Shown piece after piece: positions 45,646 through 58,059 of a stretch of 64,000 nt of DNA. The position numbers and the translations under genes are program-made. Origin of the DNA: Diatrype stigma (taxonomy: Eukaryota > Ascomycota > Sordariomycetes > Xylariales > Diatrypaceae); NCBI GenBank assembly GCA_022225965.2, contig JAKJXP020000032.1, forward strand, positions 124,001 to 188,000, read 5' to 3'. Position 1 is the first letter of the stretch, and every line of letters starts with the position of its first letter. Below the pieces are notes generated by a model. The model did no database searches. It saw only the letters and a program-made list of their open reading frames with translations, and had not been told where the DNA came from.

Positions 45646-47446
45646 TCAACCAGATTTCGCTTGAGGCGACACCCTCTTCCTGTACTGAACTTCCGGGCCT
45701 TGCTTGAGCGAGACGTATGCATCTATGACTTGAAATTGCCTCCTGTCCCTAGCACCCCAGCCCAATTCAGGGCTACCTTCCCCCAAGGTCGACCCAGGTG
45801 CCTTTCTCAAGTCGAAGCGAAGCAGTGTCCTGGCGACTACAAGCAGGATCTCTGCCATTGCTATGTGCCTTCCAGCACAGCTACCTGGACCAGTCAAAAA
45901 AGGGTGGAAGTTGGTGCGAATCTCGGCTACCATCTCCTTAGTTACTCCCGCTGCCTCGCTTACGATCCAGCGCTCGGGTCGGAATACCCCTGGATCTCCG
46001 TAGACCTCCTCGTTGCGGGAGTCGCACCAGGGGGCCGTGCCGACTATAGTCCCTTCGGGGTAGTAGTCGTTCATAACATTGAGACCACCGGCAAGGACCT
46101 CTCGGGGAGGTTCGCAGGGCCCAGGGGGGACAAGACGCATTCCCTCATCAATGCAAGCCCGAAGATACGTGCAGCTCAGAAGCTTCGGACCGTAAGTGAC
46201 ATCTTCTGCTACCCTGAATGTTCTTTCCAACTCATCGACGAGCTTCTGATAACATCTTGGGGCTCGAGTAAGGTACCAGAAGATACTAGCGAGGCTAGCA
46301 GTCGTAGTGTCGGACCCAGCGATGATGAATAGACTCGCCTCTGCTCGAAGTTCATCTTCGGTATACGCCGGTTGGCCGGTGCTGGGGTCTTGAGCTTTAC
46401 ATAGGAAGTAGAACATGTCTTGACGACGTTTGTCCTCGGGGATATCCTCCTGCTTCCTATATAACTCAAGTCTTTTGGTAACACTATCGTAGACAAAGTC
46501 ATTGAACTGTTGTACAGGTCGCGGGGTGATGAGTTCCACGAGTCGATCCAAACCGCGCGGCTTGAGCCAAATGATTAGGTTTAGAAAAGGAGAACGGCAC
46601 ATCTTCATCCAAGTCAGTAATCACCTTGGTAACCGATACCTCGTTTATGAAGCATGAATGAAATGGTGCTTACCGGGTAATAGAACTTAAGGTATTGGGC
46701 AATGTTATGTGGCACCTCCCTTAAAGGGTTGTCGCCGGGCTCCTTGATATTGAATGATGTCCCGAAGCTCAGGTCACCCATAATGTCAAACACAAGATGG
46801 TCCACTTCCTCACCAAAGTCCACAGGTGCAGACCATTCTGTGGTGCTGTCATGCTTATCTAATAAAATCCGGTGCCAACTGTCGATATGCTGGCTTATGA
46901 AAGGGGAGACAGCGTTTACCGAATTATCAGTGAAGCAGGTATTGAGCATCTTGCGTTTCTTGGCGTGTTCCACAGGATCTATGGTGTTCACAGTCGTTTT
47001 TTCCCGGATGTTCTTCGTCAATCCCACATAGAACAGACTCCGTCGAACATTGGACTTCATGCCATAAATGGCCGCATGGGCTTCTGGGTCACAGAACAGC
47101 ACCAGGTTTGGCGCGATGCGGACTCTCTTGCCGTAGATCTGGAATAACTGCCACAACCAAATGTGGCGCTTGCCACCAGCCGTGTAATACCATGACGGTA
47201 TTTCGCTCGCTCTGGCCCAGAAAGGCCCTGGCACATGCCGTAGAGGATGTAAATACACGTTGTAAAGAGTATTTCCGAGAACCTGCGATGTATTTATTTT
47301 CTATTAGCCCCCATCTGCTTTCTCCTGTAAAGCTGCCGATGTGGAAGGGTGGAAGAATGAAGACGACGAACCAACACCGGCACAATCGCACAGAGCCAGA
47401 GAAAGCCTGTCACGGAGCCTATATCCGGGATGGATATATCCAACAT
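45646..47446 (-). CDS. Cytochrome P450 (fungal secondary-metabolism type)
   Basis: Three exons, 47378-47446, 46674-47282 and 45646-46602, all phase 0; 1635 bp, 544 aa. The first donor could be 6-9 bases away, since several GT sites fit. Landmarks: LYNVYLHPLRHVPGPFWAR (proline hinge), KTTVNTIDPVEHAKKRKML (helix C), I-helix AGSDTT (321-326), ExxR as EGMR (379-382), PERW (435-438), and heme loop FLTGPGSCAGRHIA with Cys468. The Arg of FxxGxRxC is Gly466. The sequence type (benzoate-4-monooxygenase/isotrichodermin-hydroxylase-like) is common in secondary-metabolite clusters, but no core synthase is near. ER-anchored by the short N-terminal helix (VTGFLWLCAIVP). Substrate unknown. Confidence 0.93.
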
Positions 47447-47991
47447 GATGAAGAAATCGAGTGATCCGAGGCAGTTTTGTAGCTGGTCGTTGTGAAAGGG
47501 GGATACTGAGATAAGATAGACTATGTTGAACTAAGGGTCAAGGCCTGAGTAGCTGTTGCTTGGATCAACCCAGCTAGTTATGCTGACTTTCAGCAAACTA
47601 GGTCTTTATCGATACTCAATGAAGCAATATTCGGGGGTTGAAGTTTTGAGATAGGTGTGCCGTAGGGCGGAGAGGAAGCAAGACATTTAGAAGGACATTG
47701 GTATTCGGTAGGCACAACAAAGTGTGAAATCTGCACGTACGAACTAATAATGCAGTTGGAACTTGAAACCCAACGCGCGCGTAAGGGGCGTAAGCCTTCC
47801 AGCCCTTCACTTACAGTAGGAATGTTATGGAGGGGTTAAGGGGCTTGGCTGTTGGGTACAGGGGAGCAGAATGGAGGCGGAACCCCGCTTGTTTCTGTGC
47901 AAATGAAGACAAACTACCATCTCGGACACCCTTGCCTAAACCAATTGAGTGTTGGAAGACTCCCTTACAAGTGGCGTCTAGACGATCAAAA

Positions 47992-48159
47992 ATGAATACC
48001 CCCTTGATATCAACTCAGATGATGGGTCTTTATATGCCCACCCTCGCCCTCGGCGGTGTTCTTGCGCTTGCTCAATTTACCGCTACCAGTTTATACTCCG
48101 TCCTTCGCTTCAACCGACACTATAGCTCCCTGGGGGTTAAAGCCCTCGGCAGTGGTTAA
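47992..48159 (+). CDS. Possible 55-aa membrane microprotein
   Basis: The ATG (context aaaaATGAA) opens a short frame with one hydrophobic helix (MPTLALGGVLALAQFTATSLY) and a basic C-terminal half (SVLRFNRHYSSLG). It is divergent from the P450 gene. Real microproteins of this type exist in fungi, but chance cannot be excluded. Confidence 0.3.
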   Translation: MNTPLISTQMMGLYMPTLALGGVLALAQFTATSLYSVLRFNRHYSSLGVKALGSG

Positions 48160-48997
48160 CGTCAAATTCGTTCGGTATACTCTTGCCTCTGACTCTGGAT
48201 AGACAGGAACTTATTGTATCTAAAACTTGTTTTCTTCACTAATATGCTCAAACCTGTGAAAGGTGCCAGGGGCTTTGCCACACCGGAGTAATAAAGAAGC
48301 TGCTATGTAAGGGGTAAGTATCGGACTAGAGTAAGTCTTGAGCTTATGAAAGCCATAGGGGAAGGAACTAACTCTTATATGACCGTAGAAATAGCCCACT
48401 TATGTATGTATGGGATCATATGGATACTTATAACCCCCTTGATACAATAGCCCCTGACAATTTGAGGGAAGGTGTAAGGCCTGCCATTACTCGCTCGTTC
48501 TCGAGCGAACGAGAGTCTTAAGACACTCCTCAATTTTCTAGCTTCTGGGTGCATAAGTGGCCCAGGGGATGACGAGGCTGAGTATCTACCCAGGGAAGTC
48601 AGCAGAACTCTGTGCAGACTTATAATGAAAAGTTTAGAAGACATGGAGATAGATGAGTCACTTTCCACGCTGGGGTTGGGCATTCTTGTAGGTATCTAGT
48701 TCAGAAATTCGTGCAAAACACAAATCAGATTTGTTATAAGCATTCTGTAAATCATGCAGAGCACACTTAGGACTTTGGGTTCTCCTGTAGCGAAATACGC
48801 TCAAGTAAGAATAAGGACCTAACTATCGGATAATAGGAACATAGATGTTTTACTGAGGCAACAAGAAGGGTGCATGCGATAGAGCCGTAAATTATACCTG
48901 CATTAGCATATGTTGCCACTGTCAACCCGGAGAAGCCTAACGAAGGCCAACGACTTGTTGCACAGTACCTGATGATTTGAATTCCAGTGAGGCGGCC

Positions 48998-49027
48998 CTA
49001 TTGTCTGATCTGAAGATCAGACAATAG
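48998..49027. repeat. Perfect 14-bp inverted repeat with 2-base centre
   Basis: Arms ctattgtctgatct and agatcagacaatag flank ga. It is isolated in intergenic DNA, with no neighbouring ORF end that would make it an obvious terminator. Confidence 0.85.
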
Positions 49028-49453
49028 TAAGTCGTCTGCCAAAACTTGCATTACACCCATCGATATCCTATTGTCATCCTAGTCCTCCCTCGAACAATGC
49101 TAACAACTACAATGTCTAAAGAATAGGTAATTAGTCAAGTTCGTTAGATGATGGAACGAACTCTAACTGTTCATTCTTATAGATACGCGATCGAAATTCT
49201 GATATTTACTTTTCACTAGACCTTCCACTACAGTTCTATCTCCGAATAGTTAGTTTCTCCCACAAGTTTCCTTCCACTATAAACTGACAGTCGTACCTCG
49301 GATTCCAGTCTGCAAGATACGCAAGCACATTCCTGCCATTGTGATACCTTGAATGACTCATATCGGATTCCAGCACTGCTCTTTCTAATCGCACTTTTTG
49401 CAAACCACTGTCCTGCACAGCCAACGCCATCTTACCCCGAATTTCTTTCCATC

Positions 49454-49960
49454 ATGAAGTGCTTCACACATCTCGTGGCGCAAACCGGCAAGATGGCTTC
49501 GCAGCAGCTCAGGAAACACGCCCACTTGCAAGTCAAGACCCTGATTGCACGACACCCCACATCATGGATGGCCTTCGAGGGGCCGAGCTCCGTGCTCTAC
49601 AAGAAGAATTACGAGGATGCTTCCCGTATCGAGAAAGCTGCTTTTTACGAGTCGGTTAAGGCCGAGACTATGCTGAAGAACGCATCGGAGATGGTGGAAG
49701 CAACCGAGGCCAATGGACGATTTCAGGATCAAAGCACTACGGCACCTAGCAGCACGATAAAAACAAGCGAAAAGGATACCGCAATGGTCAACGCTAAGGC
49801 CACTGCTTCGCTACCTGCCGACTCGCGATACCTCTGCACAACGCTGATCAAGATTCCTGGGTGCTCCGCGACCTGGCCTTGCAAGGAAGAAGGTGCTGCC
49901 ATCATCAAGATAGACACTACATCGACTGCCGTGCCGGTCATCAAGCCGATGAAGCCATGA
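49454..49960 (+). CDS. Hypothetical protein (168 aa)
   Basis: I take the ATG at 49454. The longer frame begins with TTG and would add a signal-like segment (ALLFLIALFANHCPAQ), so an upstream exon or a non-AUG start cannot be excluded. The protein is mostly helical and polar (ASQQLRKHAHLQVKTLIARH, SRIEKAAFYESVKAETML), then Ser/Thr-rich, with a C-terminal segment having two or three Cys (YLCTTLIKIPGCSATWPC). No known family. If the hydrophobic leader is used, it would be a small secreted protein. Confidence 0.55.
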   Translation: MKCFTHLVAQTGKMASQQLRKHAHLQVKTLIARHPTSWMAFEGPSSVLYKKNYEDASRIEKAAFYESVKAETMLKNASEMVEATEANGRFQDQSTTAPSSTIKTSEKDTAMVNAKATASLPADSRYLCTTLIKIPGCSATWPCKEEGAAIIKIDTTSTAVPVIKPMKP

Positions 49961-51430
49961 GGGCATCCCTTAGGAAAGCGGGGATGTAATGGAACTTGGG
50001 TTTATGGGGAGAAAATTCAGCAGGCTTTGAGATATGGGCAAGGATGGGGTGCCGCATACTGACGTTATTTTGCTGTATTACTTCTCAATGAGCTGATCTC
50101 TGCGGGGTTGATCAATCATGGACATAATGAGCCAGGGGAACACTGAACAGGTATGGGATAGTTCGGATTCACTTGATACGATGTGAGGCTCATTTCTGCT
50201 AATATGAATCCATGTTTTCGATCCCCCGTCGAACTTGAGGCATTTCTTATATGTTGTGCACAGATTCTCCCCAGGGAAGCACATGCATGAAGCAAACTAT
50301 ATTCAGAACAATCACCAGGTGGTAATTGTGTCATGGTTAATATTTGAGGGCTTGTCATTGTTGACCGGTTTCTCAATATATACTTCGCTATCTCATTACT
50401 AATATACCCGAGACATCTCCTATATTCGTATACAGCCAAAACCCACCTTGACCCCACCTTAGCACGCCCCCCTTTTTACAATATAACAGCAAGGGCCACA
50501 TATTGATAACCATGGCGACTCACTAAGGTAAAACATTCGGGCAAGAAGTCATGATACTAAAAATATCCAAGTCAAAATATCCAAGTCTCAACGGGAATTT
50601 CTAGTGCATGTTCAGGATAGGTTTATTCTGCCCATAGTTCACTACATAGTAAAGACAGACTCTCATATAAGTCCAAATTGGAAGCATCCCACATAAAGAT
50701 TAGCCAATTGGCGCCAACTTCGTTCACACTACCACGAAATCAGGAGATAATGTAAGGCTTGATTTGGCATCTAGGGAGATATAACATGTAGTGTGATGAT
50801 ACCTCTCTGCAGTCAAGCAATCATGAAGTGAGCATCTACTAAATATCACGATCTGAGTTTTGTTGATAACTTGATGGTGCTGGCCGATCAGGTTCGTCGT
50901 TTCTATCTGGATATCGTGACGTCAATTGCCAAAAGATAGGCTATGGATCTGGATAACAGGGAGTGAGGGACGAAAATTGCCAAGAGCTTTTTTACTCCAA
51001 TTGAGATGTCTCAATCGCGATTCACGATAGTACCTGAAGACAAACCTTGATAAGAACCGCGCTATAAACCATCGGGAAAGCTCCTAAAATGGAAGGTAAT
51101 GTCGTACCCGTTCACCGTTGCAGGTTGCACTGGTAGAGGGGACCGACTTACCGCGAGACGCAGCTGGCCGAGACTGCCTTGGCACCAATCGAAGTGGAAA
51201 GCGCCGAGCACGCCCAGCACCAGACACCAGTACAACTCCCGGTTTGGGAACAAACAGCCGGAGGGGCATTGCAACGGAAGAGGGAAGGAAGCGAGAGAGA
51301 CATGCCTATAAAGACAGGCCCGCCCCATGTCTCCGTGCCACGGCCTTCCACGAGAATGGTTGACTTGACTCTCTCTGAGACTCTGCATTCCTTGCTATAC
51401 TTGCATACCTACACTTAGGTACTTATCGCT
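49961..51430. other. Intergenic region, no gene seen
   Basis: AT-rich, with stops in every frame up to about 51060. The frames at 51060-51410 overlap the promoter of the carboxypeptidase gene and show no domain. Confidence 0.45.
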
Positions 51431-52860
51431 ATGATGAAGTCTTGCTCGGTTCGCGGGCTTGTAGCTCTTGCTTTGGCCTCCTTGTCGAGCGCCTGCCTCC
51501 TCCCCGAGGAGCGCGAGAACGACGGTGTCCGGCGTGTGGTCCGTAGACAGGGAAGCAACAACGGGATTCCGATCGGCACGGGGGATCGCTTCGATGGTGG
51601 CGCGACGGCCCCGCGGGGGCTGGGAACGCAGGACACCAGCTTCTCGACGCTCCTGAACGTCGACGAAGTCACGAGTGGCCTGCAGGGCCTCGCGACCGAG
51701 TACGGAATCGAGACCTTCGAGACGCCCTACAAGACCTACGAGGGCGCCACTATCCTTGGGGCCAAGGTCGGCGGAACCGGCGGCAACTGCACCGACGCGT
51801 ACCGCGTGTTCTTCAACGGCGCCATCCACGCGCGGGAACGCGGCTCGTCGGACAACATCCTGTACTTCATCGCGGACCTGCTGTACGCGGACAAGAACAA
51901 CGTTGGCCTGGCGTGGGGCCCCCGGACGTACACGAGCGCGCAGGTCAAGACGGCGCTGTCGGCGGGGATCATCTTCATCCCGCTCAGCAACCCCGACGGC
52001 GTGGCCTACGACCAGTCGACCAACAGCTGCTGGCGCAAGAACCGGAATCCGGCCTCGGGCAGCGGCTCGTCCGCCGGCGTCGACCTGAACCGCAACTTCG
52101 ACTTCCTGTGGGACTTCACCACGGCCTTCGCGTCCAGCGTGCAGTCCAGCGTCGGCTCGACGCGGCCCAGCTCCGAGACCTTCCACGGGACCGAGCCGTT
52201 CTCGGAGCCTGAGACCAAGAGCATCAAATGGGTTGTAGGTTAAATCCCCATGCACGGACGCAAATTAGCTCCATTGTATCGGGAATTGGGTATCAAAACT
52301 GACTATGATACGTCGGAACAAAACAGATGGATACGTACTCCAAGCTGCGATGGTTCATCGACCTGCACTCGTACGCGGGCGACGTGCTGTACAGCTGGGG
52401 CAGCGACGAGAACCAGTCGGACTACCCGACGATGAACTTCCTGAACACGTCGTATGACAGCGTGCGGGGGATCCTGACGGATACGCCCGGCTCGGGCCGC
52501 GGCTACGGCGAGTACACGCCGGACGACGAGTCGAGCGCGAACGTGGGCGCGGCCACGCGCCTGGGCGACGCGCTGACGGCCGGCGGGGGGCGCACCTACG
52601 CCGTCATGCAGTCGGCGAGCCTGTACCCGACGTCGGGCGCCAGCGACGACTACGCCTACTCGCGCCACTTCGCCGACCCGGCCCTCAACCTGATCCACGC
52701 CTACACGGTCGAGTTCGGCTTCGGCAACAACGCCGCCTCGTGCCCCTTCTACCCTTCCGTCTCGCAGTACAACGACAACCTCAAGGCGACGAACGCCGGG
52801 TTCATGGAGTTCCTGCTGGCGGCTGTCGAGTACGGGCTCGGGGATGACACGACTTGTTGA
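51431..52860 (+). CDS. Secreted zinc metallocarboxypeptidase, M14 family
   Basis: Two exons, 51431-52234 and 52327-52860 (intron 92 bp, phase 0); 445 aa. The signal peptide (LVALALASLSSACLLPEE) has a cleavage site near residue 21, and a basic RRVVRRQ suggests propeptide processing. Zinc ligands are His133 and Glu136 in the HxxE motif AIHARE, and His282 in IDLHSYAGD. The catalytic Glu is Glu397 in YTVEFGFG. NPDG and VDLNRNF are the usual substrate-pocket landmarks. It removes C-terminal residues from extracellular peptides. The HARE motif lacks the usual following Trp (Arg137 instead). The short prodomain and the absence of a full activation peptide fit fungal M14 enzymes rather than pancreatic ones. 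Coding is very GC-rich at third positions. Confidence 0.95.
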
Positions 52861-53080
52861 TGAGATGGGATAATGATGGAATGATGGGGACTAAGGGCCG
52901 GCGTGGAGAAAATAACTGGTCGGGCTTGTATTGCATTAATGAACCCCCTAGAATTACCAAGTGACGAGATTTAATATGAACACCTTGCACTCGTTCCTAA
53001 TAGAATCGTGTGGCACGACGATAAACCTTGACCTTGTAGTATGCAAACAGATTTATTGAGATGATGGAGTTGGGGGCAGC

Positions 53081-53580
53081 CTACATGCCGTGTAACATCA
53101 CCGCCTCACTGCCATTCTCACGAGGCATCCCTCTAGTCTGTCTTCTTTTACGGTCATCTACGCCGAATAGATAGGCACCTATATTCCCATTATGTAGAGG
53201 CTTTTGCCCACCAATATGTTCCGTGTTATAGATTCGCTTGGCCCACTTGGCAAACAGCCAACTGCAGTTATATTGACCAATGAAGGGTTTACAACCTTCC
53301 CTGGTTGAGACCAGAGAGAAGATCAATTCGAGATTTATCAAGAAACAAATCCCTCGATAACTTATGTATCCAATGAAGGGGATGGAGCTTCCATCACTTC
53401 CTGTGACATACGAACCTCCGCAAACGGCGAGATTAGACACATTCGCTCGCTCAATCATGCGTACAATCTTCCAGGCACTCATGCACCACGCTACCCTCCC
53501 ATCTTCTTGCACACTGTTCTCGTCGACGACAATGGTCGGCTACCAAGTCGGATATTTGGTTGTGCAATATACAGTTATTT
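53081..53580 (-). pseudogene. Possible gene relic
   Basis: A 140-residue minus-strand frame reads protein-like (SAWKIVRMIERANVSNLAVC, then SDGSSIPFIGYISYRG). It has no good upstream ATG and ends without a recognisable domain. It lies between the carboxypeptidase and MFS genes and may be the remnant of a lost gene. The family is unknown. Confidence 0.3.
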
Positions 53581-53820
53581 CTATCTATATTAACTTTAAT
53601 ATGTAGGGTGTAAGATTATAACATTATACATATATTGCATTAAACTTGCGCGTGCTGACGCGACCGCGGCCTCCAGATTCGCAAGCACGAGTATATGACT
53701 TTTATCCAAAGAAGGCCTGGTCTTCTAGAGCACTGCGACTGTTGGTTCCCCGCGCCCGCAAATCTCAATAATGCTTACTTATAACGCTTCGATGATAGTC
53801 AGATGGCCAACGTATACCCC

Positions 53821-55883
53821 TCAAAGATCCTTGATAGGGAATCGTTTCCTCAGGAACTCGCCGTATTTCAGGAGCAGGAACGCCACCGGCATCAGGGCGA
53901 CAGCAATGAAACCTAGCAATGAGTTGCCCCACCCCAGGCCTAACGCCCGGTACATCGGCAGACCCGCCAGGGGCAGGACGGCACCGGCGATCGATCTCAC
54001 GACGGTATTGGAGGCTAACGCGGAGGCGGCGTAGATGCTACATAGACAGGGTGGGTCAGGTCCGTGAAACGTGAAGGAAGTTTGGATCCGTACGAGAGTT
54101 AAAGATGGAAAAGGAGAGAGGTTGGCTGGGGGCGGGATTTGGAACGGTGTTACGAGGTATGGGGAAACTTACGTGAAAGCGTCGACGAGGTAGAGCTGGA
54201 GCCCCATAAAGACCATCAGGTTGCCGACACCGATAATGGCCGTGCCAATGATGGGCACGATCCAGTGAACACGGTACTCAGCGGTCCACCCGTATATGAA
54301 GAGCCCGATCGGCAGGAGGATAGCGCCGACGGGGAGGTGGAGCAGGCGATGCTCGGGTTTCATCCCGGCCCCCCCCTTAGCACCACCGGCCTTCTCGGCC
54401 GCGGCCGCCTTCCGCTTGACGTACTTGTCCGAGGTGGCGCTGAAGATGACGAGGCCGAAGAAGCTCCCGACGCCGAGGCCGAGGTACGACAGCCCGACCG
54501 TGCTCGTGGTGAAGCCGTAGGTGTTCTCGAAGACGTCGGTGAAGGTGGTGAAGAGCAGGTACAGGTAGGCGTAGACGATGGCCATGTAGAAGGCCATGAT
54601 GGCGACGATGGGCGAGCGCGCGAAGATCTTGATCGGCCGCACGATGCCGCGCTTGAAGTAGTCCTCGGGCGAGAGGCCGATGTCGAGGCGCGACCGCAGC
54701 AGGACGTTGCCCGTCTCCTTGCGCAGCCGCGCCGTCTTGCGCGCCAGCAGCACCGGCGCGAACGTCTCGCGCATGAAGAGCAGCATGGAGATGGCGATCG
54801 CCCCGCCCGTGATGACCAGCAGCCAGAAGGTCCAGCGCCAGCCCTCGGCGTCGGCGAGGAAGCCGCCGGCCACGGGCCCGATGATGGGGCCCAGCAGGGG
54901 GCCGACCGTGAAGGCGGCCATGGCGGCGCCCCGCTTCGACTGCTCCACCATGTCGGCGATGGTGCCGCCGCCGTTGGTCAGCGGCGCCGACCCGAACATG
55001 CCGCTGAAGAAGCGGAACACGATCAGCGCGTTCAGCGACGGCGCGAGCGCGCATCCCACGTTGAACGCCACGAACCCCACGTTGCCGATGTGGTAGATGG
55101 GCACGCGCCCGTAGATCTCCGAGAGGGGCGCGAGCAGGAGCGGGCCCGCTGCGAACCCGAGCACGTACACCGACACGACGAAGGAGGCTAGGGTCAGGGA
55201 GTCGGATCCGAATTCGGTCATCACTTGCGGTACGCCGGGGGCGAAGATGGCTGTGTGAAGAATGGGCACTGATTAGCCCAGCCGTTGGAAGTAAAAGGGG
55301 GAAAACCAAAGAGGGGAGGGACCTGCGGGTGAAGTGACTTACACGAAGCCAGCGGCGAGATGAAAGTCATAGCGCTAACGAGCGCGATGTTGAGCCCCTT
55401 CCTCCAACTTGGCCAGTTATATGGGTTTTCCAGGTCGTCGGGACCGTTCCACCAGACCACGTTAGCGCTATCCTCATCGTCGTCGTCGTTGTTTCCCACC
55501 TCATCTTTCCCGCCAGATTCACCGGCTCCACCTTCACCTCCACCGCCTGCCCCCTTCTCCAGGTCCGGCTCCGGCTCCGACGCGACCGACTTCCGGAGGC
55601 TCTTCCGCCGCTCCGCCATGGATTGCCGCCGCCGCCGCTCGCCCCGCTCGTCAAGCACGTATCCCGCGTTGGACGGGATGTCAGCGTCGTGGCCCTCGTC
55701 CGCGGCCTGGCTGATTTTGCGCTCCAGCTGCGCTAGTGTTGTCGCGTCGAAGTCGCTGGTGCTGCTGCTATCTGCAGTAGCAGCGCCACCTTGTGTGTTT
55801 TCAGTGCCGTCGTGATTCGCCACCGCGGCCTTCGCCTCCGCCTCCGGCTTGGCGGCTGTGGAAGCTGCTGGATCCGATGCCAT
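53821..55883 (-). CDS. MFS multidrug transporter (DHA1 type, 12 TM)
   Basis: Three exons, 55343-55883, 54173-55250 and 53821-54037; 1836 bp, 611 aa. A long hydrophilic N-terminus (~150 aa, with acidic/Gly-rich repeats and RRRR) precedes the signature ENPYNWPSWRKGLNIA. Motif A is LAPLSEIYGRVPIYHIGN, motif B-like is VFRFFSGMFGSAPLTNGGGTIADM, and motif C is VGPLLGPIIGPVAGGF. These are typical of fungal DHA1 drug:H+ antiporters (Tpo1/Flu1-like) in the plasma membrane. The C-terminus YGEFLRKRFP is conserved in the family. The gene is divergent from a two-exon ORF, with only 35 bp between the two start codons. Confidence 0.95.
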
Positions 55884-55918
55884 TTTCTCTTGGTCTATCC
55901 TATCATACCTATAACAAT

Positions 55919-56455
55919 ATGCCACGCCTTCTTTGGGATGACACTTATCAGTGGTCTGATAACTTCATTGGAGACCCTCGCTACTCCAGTTGCATTGTTA
56001 GCTCTCATGTTCGTGCCTATACGGATGAGTATCTGCGACATTTGGCTGTGATTATGGAGACCAATCTTGAGGGGGTAGCTGCTAACCTGCGGTTAAAGAC
56101 GGACGGTGAGGTCTGATATCTGATACTTCTCCAACTGCTACCCGACGAATCTCCAGCTTCCACTATCCGACGCGCCGCGGGAATTCCCGTTTCTTACAAT
56201 ACTACGCAATGTGAGAGCACAGGCTTGGGTTTCCGTGTCAAGAATCGAGACCAAAATTTTGGAAATTTCAGTGCAAGTCCAGCCATTACGGGCAATGAGA
56301 TTTTGGCGTATAGCTATTTTCCCTGCCAGGCAGTGAGTCAGTCTTGGCTTATTCGCTTGCTTAGACCTTCCTATACTGGGGAGGTAAGCAAATCTCTCAA
56401 CATGCTGGGGGCGAAAATGAGCAGAAACCAAGCTATCGGCCTGTCCGCCGTATAA
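55919..56455 (+). CDS. Possible two-exon hypothetical protein (161 aa)
   Basis: Exons 55919-56105 and 56157-56455 are joined by a 51-bp intron (gtgagg...ctccag) and give a clean 486-bp frame. The joined protein reads plausibly (MPRLLWDDTYQWSDNFIGDP ... TTQCESTGLGFRVKNRDQNF ... GNEILAYSYFPCQAV), with two Cys and no TM. Family not recognised. Its ATG lies only 35 bp from that of the MFS gene on the opposite strand, so the two would share a very short promoter, or one is not real or is a relic. Confidence 0.42.
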
Positions 56456-58059
56456 TTACCTGCTAGGATTATTCCCCGAAAATTCTCGGGGTATCATCTT
56501 AGATCTACCACCCGAGACCAGATTCGGGGATAAGTCTTATAGGGCGTCGAACCCTTTACTGGATGTTTCAACCAATATAATACCAGCAGCATTTGTCCCG
56601 TCTCGTCTCCGACTCTCCTCGTGAACTCCTGAATTCTCGGGAGTTGGGATATGGGTAATTCGTCATACATAGCTATGCGATCACGGAGTCGCATGGGCGC
56701 GGCGCGGCAGCTCGCACTTCGCTCTGGGGCGTAGATCATTCCGCGTTCGTATAGTCTGACCACACCGACCTCATCACATCACTAATACGGATTCGACCGC
56801 ACTATAGCAACGACGGTTGTCCCAGTGAAGACAGGGGCGATAATCGCCGCAGGGCATGTATAACCATGCATATCTCGACTTATGCACCCTCTAGAATTTC
56901 TCGGCGCGATGCTGTCCCGAAAATCTCTTGCTGCCCGCTCAGTCATCAGCCCCAGCTCGACGCCGATTAATGCTTATCAATGCTTCGTGAACAGCCATTT
57001 ACCCCATCCCGAGGTATGGGGCTCGGACCCCAGATCAAGCTCCCCATTAATAACCCAGTAATCTTCGACCCCTCTGACCCTCCATGTCGATCGGGGGAAG
57101 ACTTGGAAGTTATAGCTGAACAGCCATCATTACATAAACCATAGACTGGTGCAATACTTGTCGCCATCGTCGGGACTATCTGCTTACTGACATTCTCCGC
57201 ATAGTCATAAACTGCTCGTCACCGTCTAGCTATCCGTACACGGGGTTAACATATCGTGGAGTAAAACCTCGGGTGGGAATATGCGGGCGTCTGAGTAGAC
57301 AATCTTGCTGCCGTTCTACCATCGACCGCACAATTATCAAAAGATGATCGTGCATGAGTGGAGAGAGAACCCCGAATTTCAGCTGCAGGACCTGCTTTGC
57401 ATGCCAAGATTGTATGTTTGGCTAGACAGTGCATACGGCACAATGAGGCCCTAGAGAGTAATAACGAACAGGTACTGTACCCGTCTGCCCATGTACGCAT
57501 AACACACCGTATGCAATATATCGAGTGAGAAGGCAAGTAGAGCTTTCGATTGGTCTTCCTATCAAGTCCGTTTTGCGTGAATTCGATCAGGTCACTTCCA
57601 CATGTCATGAAGCTACAGATGCAGGTGTGATCTCTCAGCTCTGCCTACTTTGGCCTCAAGAAGTTCCACGTATAGACATGTTGGCGCCTTGCTCGCCGGC
57701 TATATACTCGAGCCTGAAACCGAAGTCGTACGAAGAAAGCCATGGCTACTGTCGTATCCCGTGAGGCTCTGTCTGATACTTTGTCTTGCATTTGACACGC
57801 GGCAGGGCGTTCTCGGCCCGTCCGGCCCGTGAGGTTGTTGATATGTATTTTCAACATACCTAGTCCCTGCTACGAATGAGCAGTTCTCTTACTTTCCAAT
57901 ACTACAACATGAGGTTGCACAAAGTTCTGCTATCAAAAGCCTCCGCACTGAAGGCTATCACAGCTTCTGGTTCGCGGTCGTCGACAGAAACCACACTTGG
58001 TCAAACGTATGACTTAACTCTTCTTCCTCTATCCTCATATCCACCTACCTACTACCCAG
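56456..58059. other. Intergenic region, no supported gene
   Basis: Short open frames only (for example minus 56494-56763, plus 57525-57764). Some residues resemble coding, but there is no start or splice support. The 5' part of the decayed hydrolase gene may begin near 57876. Confidence 0.4.

Larger units (their letters stand above)
47447..49453. other. Intergenic region with a microprotein ORF and a perfect palindrome
   Basis: Besides the ORF at 47992-48159 and the palindrome at 48998-49027 (both listed), nothing is supported. An imperfect inverted repeat around ctcgttctcgagcgaacgag lies near 48494-48513. Confidence 0.45.

Noticed and set aside
51395..52255. 286-aa minus-strand ORF
   Set aside because: Antisense of the carboxypeptidase, whose zinc and catalytic motifs are on the plus strand.
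54139..55191. 350-aa plus-strand ORF with acidic/basic repeats
   Set aside because: Antisense shadow of the MFS transporter; composition is typical of GC-rich antisense frames.
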